From Cyanoderma ruficeps (Eukaryota; Chordata; Aves; Passeriformes; Timaliidae): DNA of 64,000 nt. Below the pieces are notes generated by a model. That model did not search any database. It had not been told where the DNA came from and worked only from the letters and a program-made list of their open reading frames with translations. Below, in pieces: positions 63,301 to 64,000 of the stretch. A program made the translations under genes and the position numbers. The stretch covers positions 12,247,863 through 12,311,862 of the forward strand of contig VZDJ01006585.1 of assembly GCA_008694505.1 (NCBI GenBank), written 5' to 3'. How positions within the stretch are numbered: position 1 is the stretch's first letter; the number at the start of each line of letters is the position of its first letter.

Positions 63301-64000
63301 AGATATATAATCTGTAGATCAAATCTTAAACAAATTACTATAAACAAATACTTTTCTACAGGTGTTTTTGTGTTCTGCTTGTTTATTTGCTTTGGGAGGT
63401 TGTGTGGATTTTTGTTGTTGGGGGGGGTTTGGTTTTAGTTGTTTCTGTTTTGAGGACTTTTTTTTTTTGTGGTATTCACTTGACTTCAGTTAATAAATAC
63501 TGATATCTGAGAAATGCCTAAAACATCAAGATTATAAATGGTGTTCACAGTAATTCAGTCAGATGCAGAAGTCTAAACTATAGATTCCTACATTAGGACA
63601 GATGTAGCCCATGTTTTTATTCTTCAGTTGGATTAACTCACAATGTCCAAATTCAGACTTCTTGTCTCTTGACCTCACCTTACAAATTTATGCATTCAAC
63701 CCTCTTTTCACCCCTGCTTGGATATTATCATTCTACTGCTTCTTGATTTAATACTCATTTAGAGTCATACAAATGTTCTTTATTTTAGCAGCTTTGGTAC
63801 TACGTGATTTAACATGAAGTGTTTACTTTCTGTCAGAGAAGACCATAATATTCTTACCTATAATTTCTACTGAGCTGATTGAAAAATTCACTTTTTTTTT
63901 TGCTTGAACATTCTGGCTTGTTAACCTGTGAAATTTTCATCTGGAAACTATTTTGTTTGATGACCTTTTAACAGTATTTCTGTTAAACATATAGTATTTC
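60393..64000. other. Unassigned AT-rich region without a gene
   Basis: No gene or recognised transposon. It contains a T/G low-complexity tract at 63394-63471. Short frames (61063-61254, 61738-61971) show no recognisable domain. Confidence 0.55.
63394..63471. repeat. T/G low-complexity tract
   Basis: GGGAGGTTGTGTGG, TTGTTGTTGGGGGGGGTTTGG and a run of T. Similar in type to 36800-36863. Confidence 0.75.

Noticed and set aside
1..64000. A bacterial-type defence, biosynthetic or phage system
   Set aside because: Avian repeats, the AT-rich low-complexity background and the absence of clustered long open frames rule out a prokaryotic operon. No CRISPR-like evenly spaced repeats, rRNA or tRNA genes were seen.

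Overview
The window looks like nuclear DNA from a bird. The evidence is the repeats: CR1 LINE fragments with the avian 3' end (an octamer-like ATTCTATG/CATAGAAT repeat next to a conserved terminal block), and several LTRs of avian endogenous retroviruses. The rest is AT-rich with short homopolymers, simple repeats and no long open frame. I find no protein-coding gene, no RNA gene, and no operon, CRISPR array or other bacterial or phage-type system. The longest stop-free ATG frames are about 60 to 127 codons, on both strands and often overlapping, which is what chance gives in 64 kb. The sensible reading is an intergenic or intronic stretch of a gene-poor region.

Layout. 1-502 is an ERV LTR cut by the window edge, followed by a primer-binding-site match to tRNA-Leu and a short leader remnant. 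560-5584 is AT-rich unique sequence with one perfect 12-bp hairpin. 5585-5805 is a CR1 remnant (minus). 5806-18900 is mostly unrecognised and carries two roughly 225-bp copies of the same sequence (12930-13157 and 17148-17371), 4.2 kb apart in the same orientation. 18900-18974 is a short CR1 3' end (plus) and 19560-20087 an LTR (plus). 27200-27830 is an old, diverged CR1-type LINE (minus). 32520-33022 is a partial LTR (minus). 40137-41775 is a repeat cluster: an LTR (plus), a CR1 endonuclease fragment (minus) and a CR1 reverse-transcriptase fragment (minus), the last two in an order that a single CR1 cannot give. 44553-45034 is another LTR (plus). 59944-60392 is a CR1 3' end (minus). The remainder is AT-rich sequence with simple repeats, two places with undetermined bases (31314-31318 and 42819), and a few stretches that might be conserved non-coding DNA but cannot be judged without alignments.

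Nothing here forms a working system. The mobile elements are dead fragments: their reading frames are broken and the LTRs are solo or truncated. The points most worth checking are the dispersed 225-bp duplication, the out-of-order CR1 endonuclease and reverse-transcriptase pieces, the LTR plus tRNA-Leu primer site at the left edge, the ancient LINE, and the perfect hairpin at 1945-1972. Family assignments come from recognising consensus sequences by memory, not from a database search.
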